In this document: piece by piece, positions 35,701 through 50,300 of the stretch
Layout of the letters: each line of letters opens with the position of its first letter
How positions within the stretch are numbered: the first letter of the stretch is position 1
Assembly (NCBI GenBank): GCA_020055645.1
Contig: CM034548.1
Span: 2,356,001 to 2,420,000 of the forward strand
Direction: 5' to 3'
Source: Tomocerus qinae
Taxonomy: Eukaryota > Arthropoda > Collembola > Entomobryomorpha > Tomoceridae
DNA: 64,000 nt
Made by a program: the position numbers and the translations under genes
Notes under the pieces: generated by a model
Databases searched by the model: none
Seen by the model: the letters and a program-made list of their open reading frames with translations, nothing else
What the model was told of the DNA's origin: nothing

Positions 35701-38700
35701 AAACGCGTCGAAAGGAGAGGAGGATTGAAACTTGTAAACGTATGAATAAGAAATAGGTAGGTACTCCTACCTTTCATAACATCCTTAATCATTTTGATGC
35801 TACATAGACAATTGGTGAAAAGGCGCACTTACCAATTTATATGATTATGCATTGCATAAGAGTATTCAAATTTGGCGTTAAGATGAAGTAGCATAATTCT
35901 AATCATTCGCATCCAAATCATCTGTTATCAATGTTTTTTTGAAGTTTTTTCCTCTCCCTTTCTCGCATCTAAAAATTATGAACTTATATTGCGTCTTAAT
36001 TATCTTTCTGAGAATCAGGTTATCTTTGAAAACTTATAAAAACGTCGTCCCGAAATAAGATTTGTTATTCTGTTTTCTTTAAAACATTTAAGACTTTTGG
36101 AATCGATGGAAGAGTTAGGACCCCTTTTTTCACTTGATCTGACTACTGACCCTTAAATTGTATTCGTGAGAAGGAATTCTTTTTTCTATTATGTAGATTC
36201 GGAACAAATAAGACTTATACTTGACGCTTTATGTATTTATAGTCATATATAAATATGTTGCTCCCGACATAATAATACGTAATGTTGTTTCTTCTGTCCA
36301 ACAAGAAAGGTAAGTGTGCAATTTGTATTGCTCCTATTTATTCAGAACGGACTGTATACTTCAGAATGGAGCACAGCAGGCAGAGATGCCGATTGCTCTA
36401 ATTCTCACGACCTCTCCTGTCAACTGAAGTCAGCATCAACTACTTATCTCTTCAATTATTACTCACTGCATTTGCCTACTAGTTATTTAAAATTGCTAGT
36501 CATATCTGGCTAATTGTGCAGAATGTAATTGCACATTAAATAGTACTCTACCTTTAACTATCTATGTACCTTCGACATAAATATCTTTTGCTTTGAGAGC
36601 AGTTAGCATTCCTTGCTGCTGTGTCTCATGTAGAGTTAGCATCTACAGATATATTACCACTTGATGGCATTATAGTAATACCCGAGAGCAGCACATAAGT
36701 TAATAGACATAGGTTATACAATATAACAATGCTGATTGGAAATGAATGTCTTCATCCAATTCAAAGCGGGTGCTAAGAGATTTAAAAAATAATAGATATC
36801 CAATATAATAAACAAATAGGTAGGTTGGGTTATCAAGTAATTGTGTCGGTAGGTATAACATACTGTACTGAATGCATGTAGTGATACTTCTTAGTCTGTC
36901 TCCCTATTTGTAACTCCTATTTGAGTAGTAAAGACCGTGACAATTAGTTCATGAATGCTTTTTACATTCCTTCTGCGCTGAGAAACTGTAAAAGAAACTA
37001 TAATAATCATACGCAGTAAGTATAAGCTATAATATCAAGTAAGTACGTGTCGTCGTAAAATGAAATCTAATCTTTCTCGTCTCAAAATTTAGGAGTTATC
37101 CAAATGCGATCGCATAATAGGCACTACTTAATTAGAAGGCTACTATCTCGTTGAGCAATTTCAAATCAGCAGTAGGACAGGTTTATCATTCACGAACCCT
37201 TTAGTCTGTGCACCAACAGTGATCTAATTATCCGGGACATTATGTGTGCTACTTACATAACATTGTTGTAACATCGAGAGGCAGAAAATAGTTAGGAGTA
37301 GGCCTCTACACAATAAAAATCAAGGATTTTAATAGAAACATTTTAATTAAGTACTAAAAGAAGAGTGAACAAAATAATTTTGAAAGGGTGATTTTAATTT
37401 CGATAAACAAGCATGGGCTCCCTGCCTTAGATTCAGATAAGCTCCCTACATTAATTCATTTAAATAATGCATTGAACTGGGTTACTCGAAGAAACTTTCC
37501 TGCTGCGTATCGTTTACTAAGTCGGTTAGCAATATTAATTTTACTATGACTAATTTACTTAACATCAATTGGTTTTTTTCGTTTTGTTAATAAGTAAAAT
37601 AAAATGTTCAAATTATATTTAATAGCCATAGCTAAGAAGTAGCAAAGTATTCACCTGTTGGTGATTTGGTTTGATGTGATGTGATGCGATGCAATCACGT
37701 AACGTAAAGTCTGGCTGCCGTTGCCCCAATGAATGCTTAACTTTTGATGTTTAAGTGATGTTGTGATTTAATACCTCTTGCATTTCCCTCGAATTGTTAC
37801 AAGAATGTATTTATCTGGGAGACGTACCTACTAACGAGTTTAGTTACTACAAACAGCTCACCGTGAGGAATTGCTTGGGAGCTTGTATTGAATGTAATGC
37901 AGCGGCTCGCAAATTTTCATAGAACGTAGTATATGTGATCAAGTTAGTGACCGGATTGCTTGACCATCTTCTCCTTGGTTTACATCACATAAACACTTTT
38001 TAGATCTTCCCTAAATATTTAGGGCTGAGTTCATATCTCACTCTGGACGAGCATGCATGAGTCTAGATTGCACTCCACATCCCACAGCTTGTTCACAGAG
38101 CATATCAATATAGTAAGTGCTTTTTACGCCGAAATCTCTATAAATCTCTCTGTGATCTATGAAACAATATGAATTTCTTTATTGTACTGCTCCGTAGGCT
38201 TAGAGACAATTTAGTGCTGATTTTAACTTGCTAATGTATGCGCCAGATTTATCTATCTCTATTATATCATCTATCTGTCTATCTTCTACAATCTATCTAT
38301 ATTCATATTTAACCTTTTAGTTATCCTCAAAAACCCAGACAGAATATATTTCCACTCAACCTAATTTATGACTTTACTATTGAAGAAAATGTTAGAAAGA
38401 AAATACTTATGGATAAAGGATGTAGGCAATGTTATTTATCCTTGTATTGATACTTAAGTCAATTTTTATATCATACTCAATTTTTGATTTTTAGAATTAC
38501 GGATCTTAATTTACTGGCAGTGAAGATTTCTATTTAGAGTTAGTACTACTATGAAAGTTATTATGAATCTGGAAAAGATTTAATGGAGATAAGGAAGGAA
38601 TTAGTCGCAATTATGTAAGACCTTATGTGCACGAACCAAACATTAGTACAACTCAGGGCTACCTTCGAAAACCTGCAGAATGGAAAATTTGCAAACTATT

Positions 38701-40738
38701 GCAAAGACGGCAATGTTTTGAACTGAATGGAAACAGCCCATTAGTTCAAATGTTCCCAAAATGTTATGATTCCAAAACTGCATGTTTATCGTTGCGAAAT
38801 ATTGTCAGGTTTGGATTTGCGATTTTGCAAGTTTTTGAGAGCTCTTAGTTGGGCTATTATGTTGTATATTGAAGGCCATTATATTCCACCTCAAATCAAT
38901 GTAGTTTAATTGGTTTTAGGAGTAACAAATTCGATTGTGAACTTAAAATAATATTTTTGTCAATTTTTTGTCAGGGATATCCGTTTAAAGTGAAAACAAT
39001 AAACCTCCATCTCAAGTATGTGTATAGCAATGCAATTAATAATTTGGTGCTAGCAAAATAGGAATAAGTTATTTAGGTGCATCTAAAGAAATAATTATTA
39101 TAACTATTGCATTCTCAATTGTGAAAGTGATTCTCGAGTAAAAACGACTGCAATTTAACAAATGTACAGCTACATGAATTGGCACTTAACTCCCTTAATT
39201 CGCCTGTCACAATTTGGAAAACAGAAGTGGCATTCGAATCATTATTCTTTGGAGAAGACCTAATAAGTGAGGTCAGTGCTATAGTCTCCCATTTGTCGTC
39301 CCATTAAATTCAATTCCCTTTTATCATGACAAAGGTTCATGCACTAATGTATATAAATAAAACAAAACATGCAATTAATAAAAACAGCGGCAGACCATGT
39401 ACTAAACTAACTCGAGGATGAAAAAGTTTCGTTTTTATTGACTCAAGTATTAAGTCTTTAAATAAGCTGTCATATCTGATGAGTTTGTGAAGAGCATATA
39501 AAAGGTCTGCTAACAAAAAATAAATCTTGGATTTAAATTATACTTACGGAATAGGATGGATGCTATAATACGTGTACTTGTTCTATATTATAAGTCAAGT
39601 AGTAATAACAGTAAAATAAATTAAGTGAAGTGAGTCATCCATGAGTTACATAAAAAATCTGGAAGTAAGTAAATCACAGAGTGGGTGCACGTGAACCGGT
39701 AGTGACATTTCTTTTCCAATTCAGACTAGTTTGTCTATCTGTGTACTATTCAGTACTTAAATCAATATTGGCCGGTGGACGTAACCTGTTGCCAGTTGGC
39801 CAGCAATGCCACAAATAACTCCCACCGATGTTTGTTTTGTGTTATATAACGTAGGTAAACGGATAATTATGTTACAACAAATATTGTATCATCTTTATCT
39901 TTTTGCAGACAAATTCTTTCAACAAACTTTGTTTTTCATTTTAGTCAATTTATTTATTTTGATGCACTATGGACATTTTATGACACTTTCCATCGGCAGT
40001 AGTGAGCCATTCGGGAAATTAATACAAATCAGTCATAAGAGTCAGTCAGAAAACTCAATTCTATCTGCCTACTCCGTTCCCTTTAATCCGCACCTCTTTC
40101 CGGTCACACGCGTAGATATAGACCCAAAACGGGTATAATTTGGCCACTACTAACCAAAATATCCACTGTGATTCATTCAGTAGGCTCCACAAATGTACCA
40201 ATAATCACCATTCATAATGTGTCTACTAAAAGAGCAAATGTAGTCATACCTAATAATAATAATACTATTAGTAAGAGTATGCAAATAGTACCTATATGTA
40301 TGTGAGTTAATTATCGAAACAATCAATCTAACAATTAACTGCTTCTTCGTTGCCCCAATTCAGACTTGCAGTCCTGTTGTCTCATTTGGTACCTCAGCAT
40401 TACGTCAGTTACCTGTCCTTATGCATTTAAGCCAATCTAATTTCTTTCATCATTCTAATAATACATTATGCATGCTTGTCGCCAAAATGCAAGTCTACTT
40501 TACTACAAAGCGCAAATTTAAAAATTGTAGGTCATAAACCTTATAATAAGATACCCTAATTCAATATTATAATAGAAATATGCTGAAATTTAGAAGACAG
40601 TATTCAAGTTTTCTTCAATAAACTTAAATAGATACGACGGGAAATGATGACAATTTACCGGAATGCACATAAAATATGTATTTATAAATGGACTTTAATG
40701 GACATACTTTTGCTTGTTTAGTAATCTTTAACTATTCT
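35701..40738. other. Intergenic, downstream of TH
   Basis: No gene supported. A perfect donor follows a nine-codon ATG segment at 36281-36308 (ATGTTGTTTCTTC...AAAG|GTAAGT), with TATAAATA about 35 bases upstream, but nothing coding could be joined to it. Open frames at 38627 and 39806 (+) lack family signatures. Confidence 0.4.
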
Positions 40739-40746
40739 GTAATTAG

Positions 40747-41136
40747 CAGACGCCGGAAGTGTGCTTAAATACACTTTTTGTTGGTCTGTCGTAGAACTTT
40801 GAGACTTCGTATCTAAACGTTTCATGCGCCCAGGATTCCAAATATTATATAATTTGTTTTAACACATTTTTCAATTTTTCATGCTATAAATAAACACGAC
40901 GTTTTGGTAAATTTTTCAAACATTGAAAGTATTTACTAAAACATTTATCAATACAAAAAACTTTAAGTACACATTTTGGTGGATCAAAAGGAATTTTTAC
41001 AAAATTCTAAGAAAGTTTCGTACTACAGGGTTATATAAGTACACTTTTTGACAATTTTAAGCACATTTTTTCAATTTTTTAGTTTATTTTATAGTACACG
41101 TTTTGAAGTTTTAAATAAACACACTTCCGCTCTCTG
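40747..41136. mobile_element. hAT-type miniature element, family 2
   Basis: 390 bp. Inverted ends CAGACGCCGGAAGTGTG and, on the other strand, CAGAGAGCGGAAGTGTG, flanked by a perfect 8-bp duplication GTAATTAG (40739-40746 and 41137-41144). An 8-bp duplication with CA-starting ends is diagnostic of the hAT superfamily. The interior repeats a motif like AAGTACACTTTTTG several times and carries no coding frame. Its termini differ from family 1. Confidence 0.85.
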
Positions 41137-41144
41137 GTAATTAG

Positions 41145-44100
41145 CAATCCCCTATGTAGAAGTACTTCCAAATAAGCATAGCATGTGTATGAATGGTCAT
41201 CCATTTTATAAAATAAATCTCTCCCTACACTCCTGCGTGTATAAGCCTACTATTAGTCCTGTTGCTTAATGGCAAAAAATTTATTTGATCTTGCTTATTC
41301 CATCTTTTTGTTGTTTTCATTACATATTATTGTTCTTCTTCTACAACATGAGAGTAAAAGTTGGCTTATTATAGGACTTTCATAGAATTTCACAAGTCTG
41401 TACCTGAGGGTTTCAGATTTAAAAACATATAGCATCAAAAAACTTAATTTTAGCAAGTAGTTCTTCTATCTTCGACTTCACAATATTAACTCATGTATGA
41501 AGGACGGCAAATCTAATTGATGAACATGATTATAAACTTACCCAACCCACCTGCAAATTGGTTAAGAAATAATATGCTAAAGCATTAGTTAAATATTTGT
41601 AATAATATGTATCTACTCTAGTTTAAATACGTAAAAATTCGTCTGTTGTCAACGAAGAGACCAATTCAGCTGGAAATTATGGGACCAAATGACCAAAATT
41701 TCAGAGACAAAAAATATATTGATGTCTGCGCACTTGGAATCTATGAATAGGTGCATAGATTTAGTATTTAAACCATATGGCATTGGTACTTAGTACAATT
41801 TATTAACTGCTTAAATTGAATTGAGGTATTAATGGGGAATGACTTTATGCTGAAATATTCTGAAGTTATAGGTACTGTATAAATATTATGAACTAGTAGA
41901 TAGGTAAGTACACGTAGTCGAGCAACGCTGTCTACTGTAGTAGATTTTGTTGCCAACATTAGTAGATTGATAAAAATATGTACTAAATTAAATATAAATT
42001 AAAAAATGTAATTGTGAAATTGGAATTGCACTTGTGCGAATAAGTTATTGTGAAGAATAAATAATAGTGTCCTGCTTCTGTCTAAATGAGAATGAGTACA
42101 TAAAATTAAAATGTAAACTGCATGTTAAAAATGTGAATATTAAAAATGTAAATACATCAAACACGTGAATCACAAACAAAAAATAAAATGGAAAGATAGA
42201 AATGTTATGAATAGCGGATTAAATAGACCTTCAAATTGTCTTGCAGGTATCTGCTGTATGTATATTATAGTGCTGTGTACACTTTAATGTATAATATGGA
42301 CACAGTAGTGGTACTTGTGCTGTAAAGGTAGTGCACGTCTCAGAGTGGATTTCGAATAGTAGGGAAAGTAGAAGTGCTGTTGACGACGAGTAGTATGTGG
42401 CTATCTGTTGTAGTAAAATACACAGAAGAAGCTAATATTATATTATGCAATATTATGTAAGTGCTACATAGTAAATAAAGCTGAATTGAATAATTCCATG
42501 ATTGTCTGTCTCCGTCCCCTCTTTACTGGCAGATGTTGATAATGAGGATGTGTACAATTAAAGGCATAGCATAACATTTTGGGCAATGTAAACAGATTAT
42601 TGTTGCATGTCGGTCTACGACATCCAAATAAAATGATTCTTTATAGCAGAGAGTTTCATCTCCATTAGTAATTCTACAAACACGCAAGGAGTTTTCATTG
42701 TGGAGCACGCCACACACTTTTAATGGCACTACATATCAAAACAGTTCTAAATTTACATTTCATTATCTTGTTGTTGCATATTACTATGTGTGACATGTAA
42801 TGATATAAGCCTTGGTGAAAGAGAAATAAATATTATCAGCCCTCGACAAAGTAAAAACATAATAATATATTTGTTTGAATTGGTTAGAGTAATCTTAGCG
42901 ACATGCTTGGTAATACTTAAGACGTTTTTATTTGACATGACATATTGACATTATTTTGAGGTCATTCAGTTCACTATTAAAGCCAATGAAATTAAGGGCG
43001 ATCTTCAGGTTTCTACATTTTACAGATACTTCCCTGTAACAGAGCATGTATAGAGAACAGAAGCAACTTAATCGACCAAGATCCCTGGTGCCTTTTTATC
43101 ACTGCTGTACTTGAGCATCCTAGCAAAACAAACAACAAAATTGATGAGCCTGAGTTCTCTGGGTGCCAGCTGGGCTACCGGATAGATTTCAACATAACAA
43201 TGATCACCGTCTTGCATCATCCAAGTGACCTTGGCTCTTCACACCAACATTTATTGTCAATTTATAAATCTGGCTGGACTATCTCAAATATTTGTGTATT
43301 TCATAAATACATCGTTTCAATTATTATCCATCCACAACTCATGATTCATCACATTCTTCTCTATGAAGCATTCCTCTTCATCTCCTCCCGAATGCAATTA
43401 AAACCTTTAAATGACTATAATACCTTTCCATGCACCATCAGCCATATCATTCGCTGAATAATTCTTACGAAAACATAATTAATTGCCAACATAGATTCCT
43501 TTACAGTTTTGGTTACATATACAAAGTTTCTGTGATTGTTTACGAACGAATGATTTAAAAAACATTTTATATAAGTGGACCCACATTTGAATTAGAAACA
43601 ATTATAAATGCCTAAGTAGATACTACAACGCTACCTATAGCTATTTTTATATACGTGTGTACAAGTACATACTACTACATATTGTGTAGTCCCTTGACAT
43701 TAACATTTCCCCATAGTTTTCTATGCAACATTGTCGATCAATAAATGAGCCACACTCTAATTATTTTCTGCAATTAGTATTATAAATAGTGATTACAAAA
43801 TCTACAATTACTTCAGTAATGCATGAATAATGCGTATACAAATAAACAGTACTCTAGACAAGAAGTGGGTGGGTGATTTGGCTGTCTACGATCGATGCAT
43901 GCTGTTATGCCATTCAATCATTCAATACAAGGAGAATTCAATACAATCTTACAAAACTACGATCATTTGCTTTCCTTAAAGATAAGATCCGCGTATTATG
44001 TTTGTATGCTTCTTGTTCCTTATTTATTTAATGTAGCGCTCCTACCTGACATTTGAGTCTGCATACTCTGACCTTATTTACTACGCAATAGTTTTGTATT

Positions 44101-46815
44101 GCTGCACTTTACTATTTTAACATGAATTGTATTTTAGGGTGTTTAAAAGGCCGTACTTGACAATGCCAATCACATCATAATAGTATTACTGAGAACGAGA
44201 ACAATTATTTGATCGATCAAAAGGGAAAACTTGTCATTCGTAAAATTTTGCCATCTAATGAAACTCTCTGTAGACATCTGTAATAATATAAAGATTACAT
44301 GAAAGAATTAATAATATTGGCCGCAGCCCGGCCGAAGCAACTCGCATGTCGGGTCAAGACAAGTCGGTTAGGTTTTAATTGGTCGGGAGTCCTAAATCCT
44401 AATCTGTTTATTCAAGTTTGGTTGCCTAATGCGAGTTTAGAGGTAAGTGTAAATGTAAAGTGTAGGGCGATAACGAAGTTATTAAACACAAGATTAGGAA
44501 ATTAATAAAGGGAACTCGTGGCTTGGCCTCCTGCCTGCCCTCCTCTCTGTCCTAATCTTAATTTGCTACATTTTTATTTGCTCCGTCTAGACTTTCTGTC
44601 ATCGTGTCGTGTCTTCGGTTGCAGGTTGTCATCTCTCAATGGATGTGATCGACTTACATTTACATTCCATATCTCGTCATACTTCCATGTTGACTTACAA
44701 ACGTCAACTTAAATCAAAACCCACAACCATCAGCTCAGTCAAATAACATTAACAACTTATTATTCTCTGATAAATTTCCTTTCACAATTAGGTATATTCT
44801 GATATTGAAGCCATAACTTGGCAATGCTAAAATTCAAAGGGTTACGATGTTTTCAGAGTACAGTTGAGAAAACTGCTTTGTTTATCCGGAGAACAGAGAC
44901 ACTGATCGTCAGCAATGGATTTATCAGTGTTGATATTATGTCCATGTAATAGCAAAGATTCGTGGAGGAAGCTCTGTAGATTCCTGTATTCTGAGTCTTG
45001 AAATGAAATAAGCAAAAAAAGTTTGGTTTTATCTTTCAAACACTTCGCCAAAGTAAATTAAAAATAATCACAAAAGTTTATGCTGTAAGCTTAGGATCAA
45101 ATTTTATTTTATTGCAATTAAAATCCAATAGAGTGGAAAGTTAATCATCTGTGGCCTATTGGCGTTTAAATTGAAGCCCGGTGCTTGTAGAATAATATTC
45201 CCAGACAAATTAATATTATCAAGCTTTCCAATTTGGTTGAAAATTTGGCATTATTAAATATATATTATGTAACTGTAGCTACCAACAACATAAGGTACAA
45301 AAATAATATATTATTTCCAATGATATAAAATTTTTAATTAGCACATTGATTTGTATCTGTAAAATTAGTTTCATTTTACCACATTAAAAAAGAATTAACA
45401 TCTTGAAATTCATTGGAAGAACTAATCTGCGGGTTCTGTATAGGTAGGTAGCCTAATGATTGTTCCTAACTGTTCATTTCTAAGCAAAAATAGATATCTA
45501 CCTAGTAAATCTATTGCGTGAATAATATTGTATCGTGTATAATATTGTAAAGTGACCTCTGTGTATTAGCATCAACCTAGATTATAGGTTCAGAATTTGC
45601 ATTATCATTCATATAAAAATTTATGCGATTTGCACAAGAATTATATTGCACAACAGTTAAAGTAAAGTAACGTAAATCAGGCATAAATACTAATTTTGAG
45701 TCCCTGTAGTTATTATGTTGACTTATGTACGCAAGGTTTATTTAAAACCTCAGATTATCTACAAACTTGTTTTATATGGTTTAAATAGGCGCTGTTAAAT
45801 GATTCACAAATTGAGATTTACTGGCTACATGAGTTAACTGCAAATAAATATTGCATAATGAATTATTGAGTATAGCGCTGCTGGTGGAAATGAATCTCCC
45901 ACACCCTTGTCATAATCAAAGAAGGAGGAATCTTCCAAGAAAAATCAGAATTTTACAGAAAACATTAAAATTTCCCATCCAATTTCATGTTATGTGTGTG
46001 TGTATGAATTTCATTGATAGTTCCACTTGTGTAGTAAGTACTGATAATGAGTTGAGCATTGAATAAGGAATAAGTTTACGACAACAGGTCGATAATAAGA
46101 TATGTGGTCAGGAAAGACGTCATTGGATTGGTCGCAGGCAGACTAATGTACTCTGCTCCGCGTAAACAGCCTGAAAAAGTTGACTGATATTTGACTTTTC
46201 AGATTCCCCAGTAAGAGTTCTTGTCGCACTTCCCTTCCAGCATAAACGCACATCCACAATGTCTACACTAAAGGAACGACATAAAAGGAAATCATTCTTT
46301 TATATGGATAAGAGCACAGAGTAGCTGAAGCGTTGGATTTACTTGAAATGAACCTAAAAGCATTTATCAAATTAACTTTTTCGTAACTTACAGTTTTAAA
46401 GTACCCAAATTAGGATCTTGATTGTGCATAAATTTAAAAGAAAAGGAAATGTTTTATGATGATAGAAAATCTGATATAGCCACTTTAAGTTAATTGGATG
46501 CAATCAGGCTTCGTATTGTATTTCAAAATTAATTGAACAGGCTTGCCATTTTAAAAATACCAAATGATAAGAAAAATGGACAGTATACGGCATCATTGCA
46601 AGCCTTTATTGTAGACATATCCTTTGTAAGCTAAGTGGTGTTCAGAATGCCATACTATTATCTTACATGAGAGCAGAAGGACAAATATGGACCACTCTCC
46701 GGATACAGACTCGTCATCTTACTCGCCTCTATTTTTACATGATGTGTGTAGTGCAATGCATGTCGTGTTCATGTTTCTTGAGAGCTATAACCCAGCAGCA
46801 TAATTTAATTGTAAG
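41145..46815. other. Intergenic, no supported gene
   Basis: AT-rich. A relatively GC-rich stretch at 44310-44443 ends at a strong donor (TTTAGAG|GTAAGT) with an ATATAAAG about 30 bases before it, which could be an untranslated first exon. No partner exon was recognised. Confidence 0.4.
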
Positions 46816-46823
46816 TATAAAAG
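46816..46823 (+). promoter_or_regulatory. TATA box and initiator of the small secreted-peptide gene
   Basis: TATAAAAG at 46816, and a TTCAGT arthropod initiator with its A at 46849, 33 bases downstream, which is the canonical spacing. This predicts a 123-base leader before the ATG at 46972. Confidence 0.65.
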
Positions 46824-46971
46824 TTGAATAATCTCCTCGTCCGACTTCAGTAATTGTTCAGATTCGATCGTCTCATTCCACAAAAACGATCCTCTCTGGA
46901 ATTATTTACTGTCGAAATTTACAATCACAAAATATTATTCTAGACTTATTTTCATTCAACTCAAATTTAAA

Positions 46972-47084
46972 ATGTGGCGAATCTTCTTGCTCTGCCTTAT
47001 TATCTGTACTTTTCTTCTGTGCACATTACATTGCGTTCGGAGTGCCCCTCTTCTCAATTCCATCGAAGTCACGGAAAACATAAT
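46972..47084 (+). CDS. Secreted peptide gene, exon 1 (signal peptide)
   Basis: ATG with 37 codons plus 2 nt. Hydrophobic core FLLCLIICTFLLC. Donor ATAAT|GTAAGT. Confidence 0.65.
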
Positions 47085-47375
47085 GTAAGTCTTTCATTGA
47101 CCCTCTTTCATGTCACTGCATGCCTATGCCCTGAGAGTCGGTGTAGAAATGTCATCAGCCTTGATGGACTGGATTTAAAGTGTAACTTATAATTCTTATT
47201 TTTGTTACTCCTCAGGGACAGCACAATGAAAGATTCGGAAGAAGACTATCCAATTGTTTTCCCGTACTCGGAAGCAATTGCTCAATGGGATACGAATAAA
47301 ACGTTCACACATACAGCGATTATTTTATTGGGAAGAGAAATCCACAAATTGTCGTTGAAAAAGGAGCCGCAGTAG
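46972..47375 (+). CDS. Small secreted peptide precursor, two exons (whole span)
   Basis: Exons 46972-47084 and 47216-47375 join in frame to 90 residues plus stop. The first 24 or so residues are a textbook signal peptide (MWRIFLLCLIICTFLLCTLH, then CVRSA with likely cleavage after Ala). The remainder is short and acidic (MKDSEEDYPIVFPYSEAIAQ) with one NKT glycosylation site and a single KK near the end. It has no cysteine pattern and no clear amidated peptide, so I cannot name a hormone family. The ATG context (AAAATG), the promoter and the intron consensus (AT|GTAAGT, CTCAG|G) support a real gene. In a different frame, exon 2 reads ERFGRRLSNCFPVLGSNC, which looks hormone-like but is not reached by this splice. 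Confidence 0.6.
47216..47375 (+). CDS. Secreted peptide gene, exon 2
   Basis: Acceptor TTACTCCTCAG. DSTMKDSEEDYPIVFPY to LSLKKEPQ and stop TAG at 47373. The alternative acceptor six bases in keeps the same frame. Confidence 0.5.
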
Positions 47376-50300
47376 ACATTTTCTTCAGTGACCTTAGCAC
47401 TGACGGCATTGTGATTTATTCGTAAATATTAATTTAACATAACTATTGAGACGAAAGCAGTTATTTATATTGTTATAAGAAAAGCCACTTACCAAAGACA
47501 CTGCTGGTTACTTTAATTCCTTTGAGTCGTTGTCATTTCCTCACACTTATCCTTATTCTTCGAGTTTAAATCATCCAGACGGAAGAACAGTGCTGCATGT
47601 TTGCTAAAACTAAGTATCACCATCTACTAAAGTATTTTCATTTAATGCTATCGTAATTTACATTACGTGTCAAGAGAAAGCTTTAAGCAAATTGTTGTCA
47701 TCGCCCTTTGATTTTCAATTATCCAAGACTCGTTTTATTGAAAGGATTTCTATTTGCAAATTCAATAGTGTTGTTCTTGTACTAGTAACTATGTGCAAAT
47801 ATTGCATAAAATTCTGTTTGTTTCAATGTAATGCAAAATTCTTAACAAATTCATAGCCGTGCTTTGTATAAGAATCATTTGGTTGCTACCTGCCGATATC
47901 GCGGTTGATACCTTGAATACTTACCTACGCGTTTAAATATTATGAGCTGAGCAGATCCTTATAACAGTAAAATTCTAATGAATGAATGAAGAGATAAAAA
48001 ATTGCGACATAATTAAATTGTCATACATCCGTTGAAGATGAGGAGTGACATGATGGACAGTCAACTTTTTATCTTAATTGACTTATCGTTGAGTTCACGT
48101 CTTGTTTACTCTGCAGAATCTATTGCAGTTTAAGAACCATACCTATAGACCTTTTAATACCTATAGTACAGATAGCATGCTTACATTAATCACTTGGAAA
48201 ACTGAAGGTAACCATTTTATCAGAATAGAGTAAAATAACTTCCAATGGATAACTTTTTTATTTACTGGCTGTTAAGATGAGATTTTAATTTAGGATGAAA
48301 AATTGTCTTAACATAATATGATAGCTAAATATAGTTTTTACTCTAATTAATTTCGTGTGCTGGGATTGTTCAAAGAGACGACGAGGAATATGCAAGTAAT
48401 TACACATCTATTAACTTGAGTGTACAAAATCTACCAAACAAATAGTATCTTTTCTCCCAATACTATTGTAAACTCTCATTTAACTAGTGCTCAGATGATG
48501 ATGCATTTTTATTAACATTTATTATGTACGAATAAAATAAGTATGCTATTCTTATACACAATTATCTAAAATTGTAATCAAGTTAAAAATGTCAAACTTT
48601 TGTAAAATGCGAAATTAAAGAAAATGTTTATATGCCATGCAGACAATATAACTCGTACTTATTTTGTGAATTGTGAAATTGAAAATAACAGACAGTAAAT
48701 TGGACATTAAAAATTCGGGCTGTGGTTTTTATTTATTCTGTAAAGACTTTATTCGTTCACTACATTCATTTTTGATTTTTACAAATAATTATTTCAGTAA
48801 AATACAACTTATACATGAATCAGATTCCTACAAAATTTAATTAACTTTGATTGCAGAGTAGGTAGTTTACCAATAATATAATTATCTGCATGTGTTTTCA
48901 GCAGCACTGATTTAGAGTGCACTTTAGACAGTTGGACAATTACTCGCAGTCGGATGCTACAATTGGACAAAATCAAATCATTTCAAATTTCCTCAAAGAA
49001 TTGTGAAAATCAAAGCAATTGAATGCTAACATTGAAGAATAGCCATGATTTGCTGGGCCACATTAAATTGTACTCAAGTCTAGTGAATCTTTTAGATTAA
49101 TATTTTGGATCGGTGTTGGAACATTGCATCATATTTCCACGCAGCAAGCATTTAACAGAATGTATGAAAAATGCAAGGAATGGTTTCAATGATTTCCAAA
49201 ACAGTCTACTTAAAAATCAAAGGGATTTAGATTTAAATCACCTTCAACGTATTTTAGCTTAGTGAATGTTTTATTAATCGGGGACATTCATTGAAAGTTG
49301 CTTCAATTGTCCATAATGTGTGACTGCGAGAAAATTGTAGGTGATCTTCCTTATTAGTGTAAATTCATAACTGTTAAATTGTTTGCAATCTAATCACCTA
49401 CAGATACGCTATAGGAGCACAGAACAGATTATTATGTTATTCACATACTTATTGGAAGATAGGCCGTGGGGCAACGACAATTAAGTCTGCCATTTATTTT
49501 TTGTTCTTAAACCTGTAGGTTGAGCTTGAGGACATTCGCATAAGAATATAAGTTAAATTACTCAGCACTGTAGTCATATCCGATTCGTTGTCGGCTATTT
49601 TCATGCATAGCATAAAAATAACACTTGACGTAAGTATTTGTTCCTTCACATACTGTTTATCCTAAACATTTAATTACAATTTACACACAATACTCCATCA
49701 TTCACTGAAGCGTAACAGTAGCAGCGTCTCATGTATTGACATTAACAGACAGCGGCACATGAAAACAATTATTATTAATTGATTAAATCTATGAATATTA
49801 CTTGGCTACTTTGCTGGGTTTCTGTTTACACTTTCCCAGTTCCAACTAAATCTCACACAAGGCATCTCTCAAAGTCATTTAGTCCAACACACTCATGCGG
49901 GACGTGGACAGATGCCCACTGTCCTATTGTACAAGTACATGGGGCTTAGTCCTTTACCATGTAATCAGTACTTTATTATACAAAATAATATTAATCAGTT
50001 ACACATTCGACTGCTTCATTTAAACTGCATCTGCAACAAAACCACTCATTTTTCACAATAATTGTCGATAGCTAATTACAAAAGAGTTGATCTGTAAAAC
50101 TAGCTAGGGATCTACCAACAGTAAATACATATTATAGCTATCTTAATTCTCACTATTACTACTATTAAGTTACCATTTACCTTTGTTGTATATGTACATA
50201 CATATAAAAACACTCCCTCCGCACTAATATCAGCTACGTACTTAGATATACATCAAATAGAAAGAAATTATATTCATTTTCGGTCTTATTGCACCGCGAT

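Noticed and set aside
39806-40138. Plus-strand 110-codon frame with hydrophobic segments
   Set aside because: Composition follows the AT-rich background (Phe, Leu, Ile, Tyr). No family resemblance and no transcription signals.
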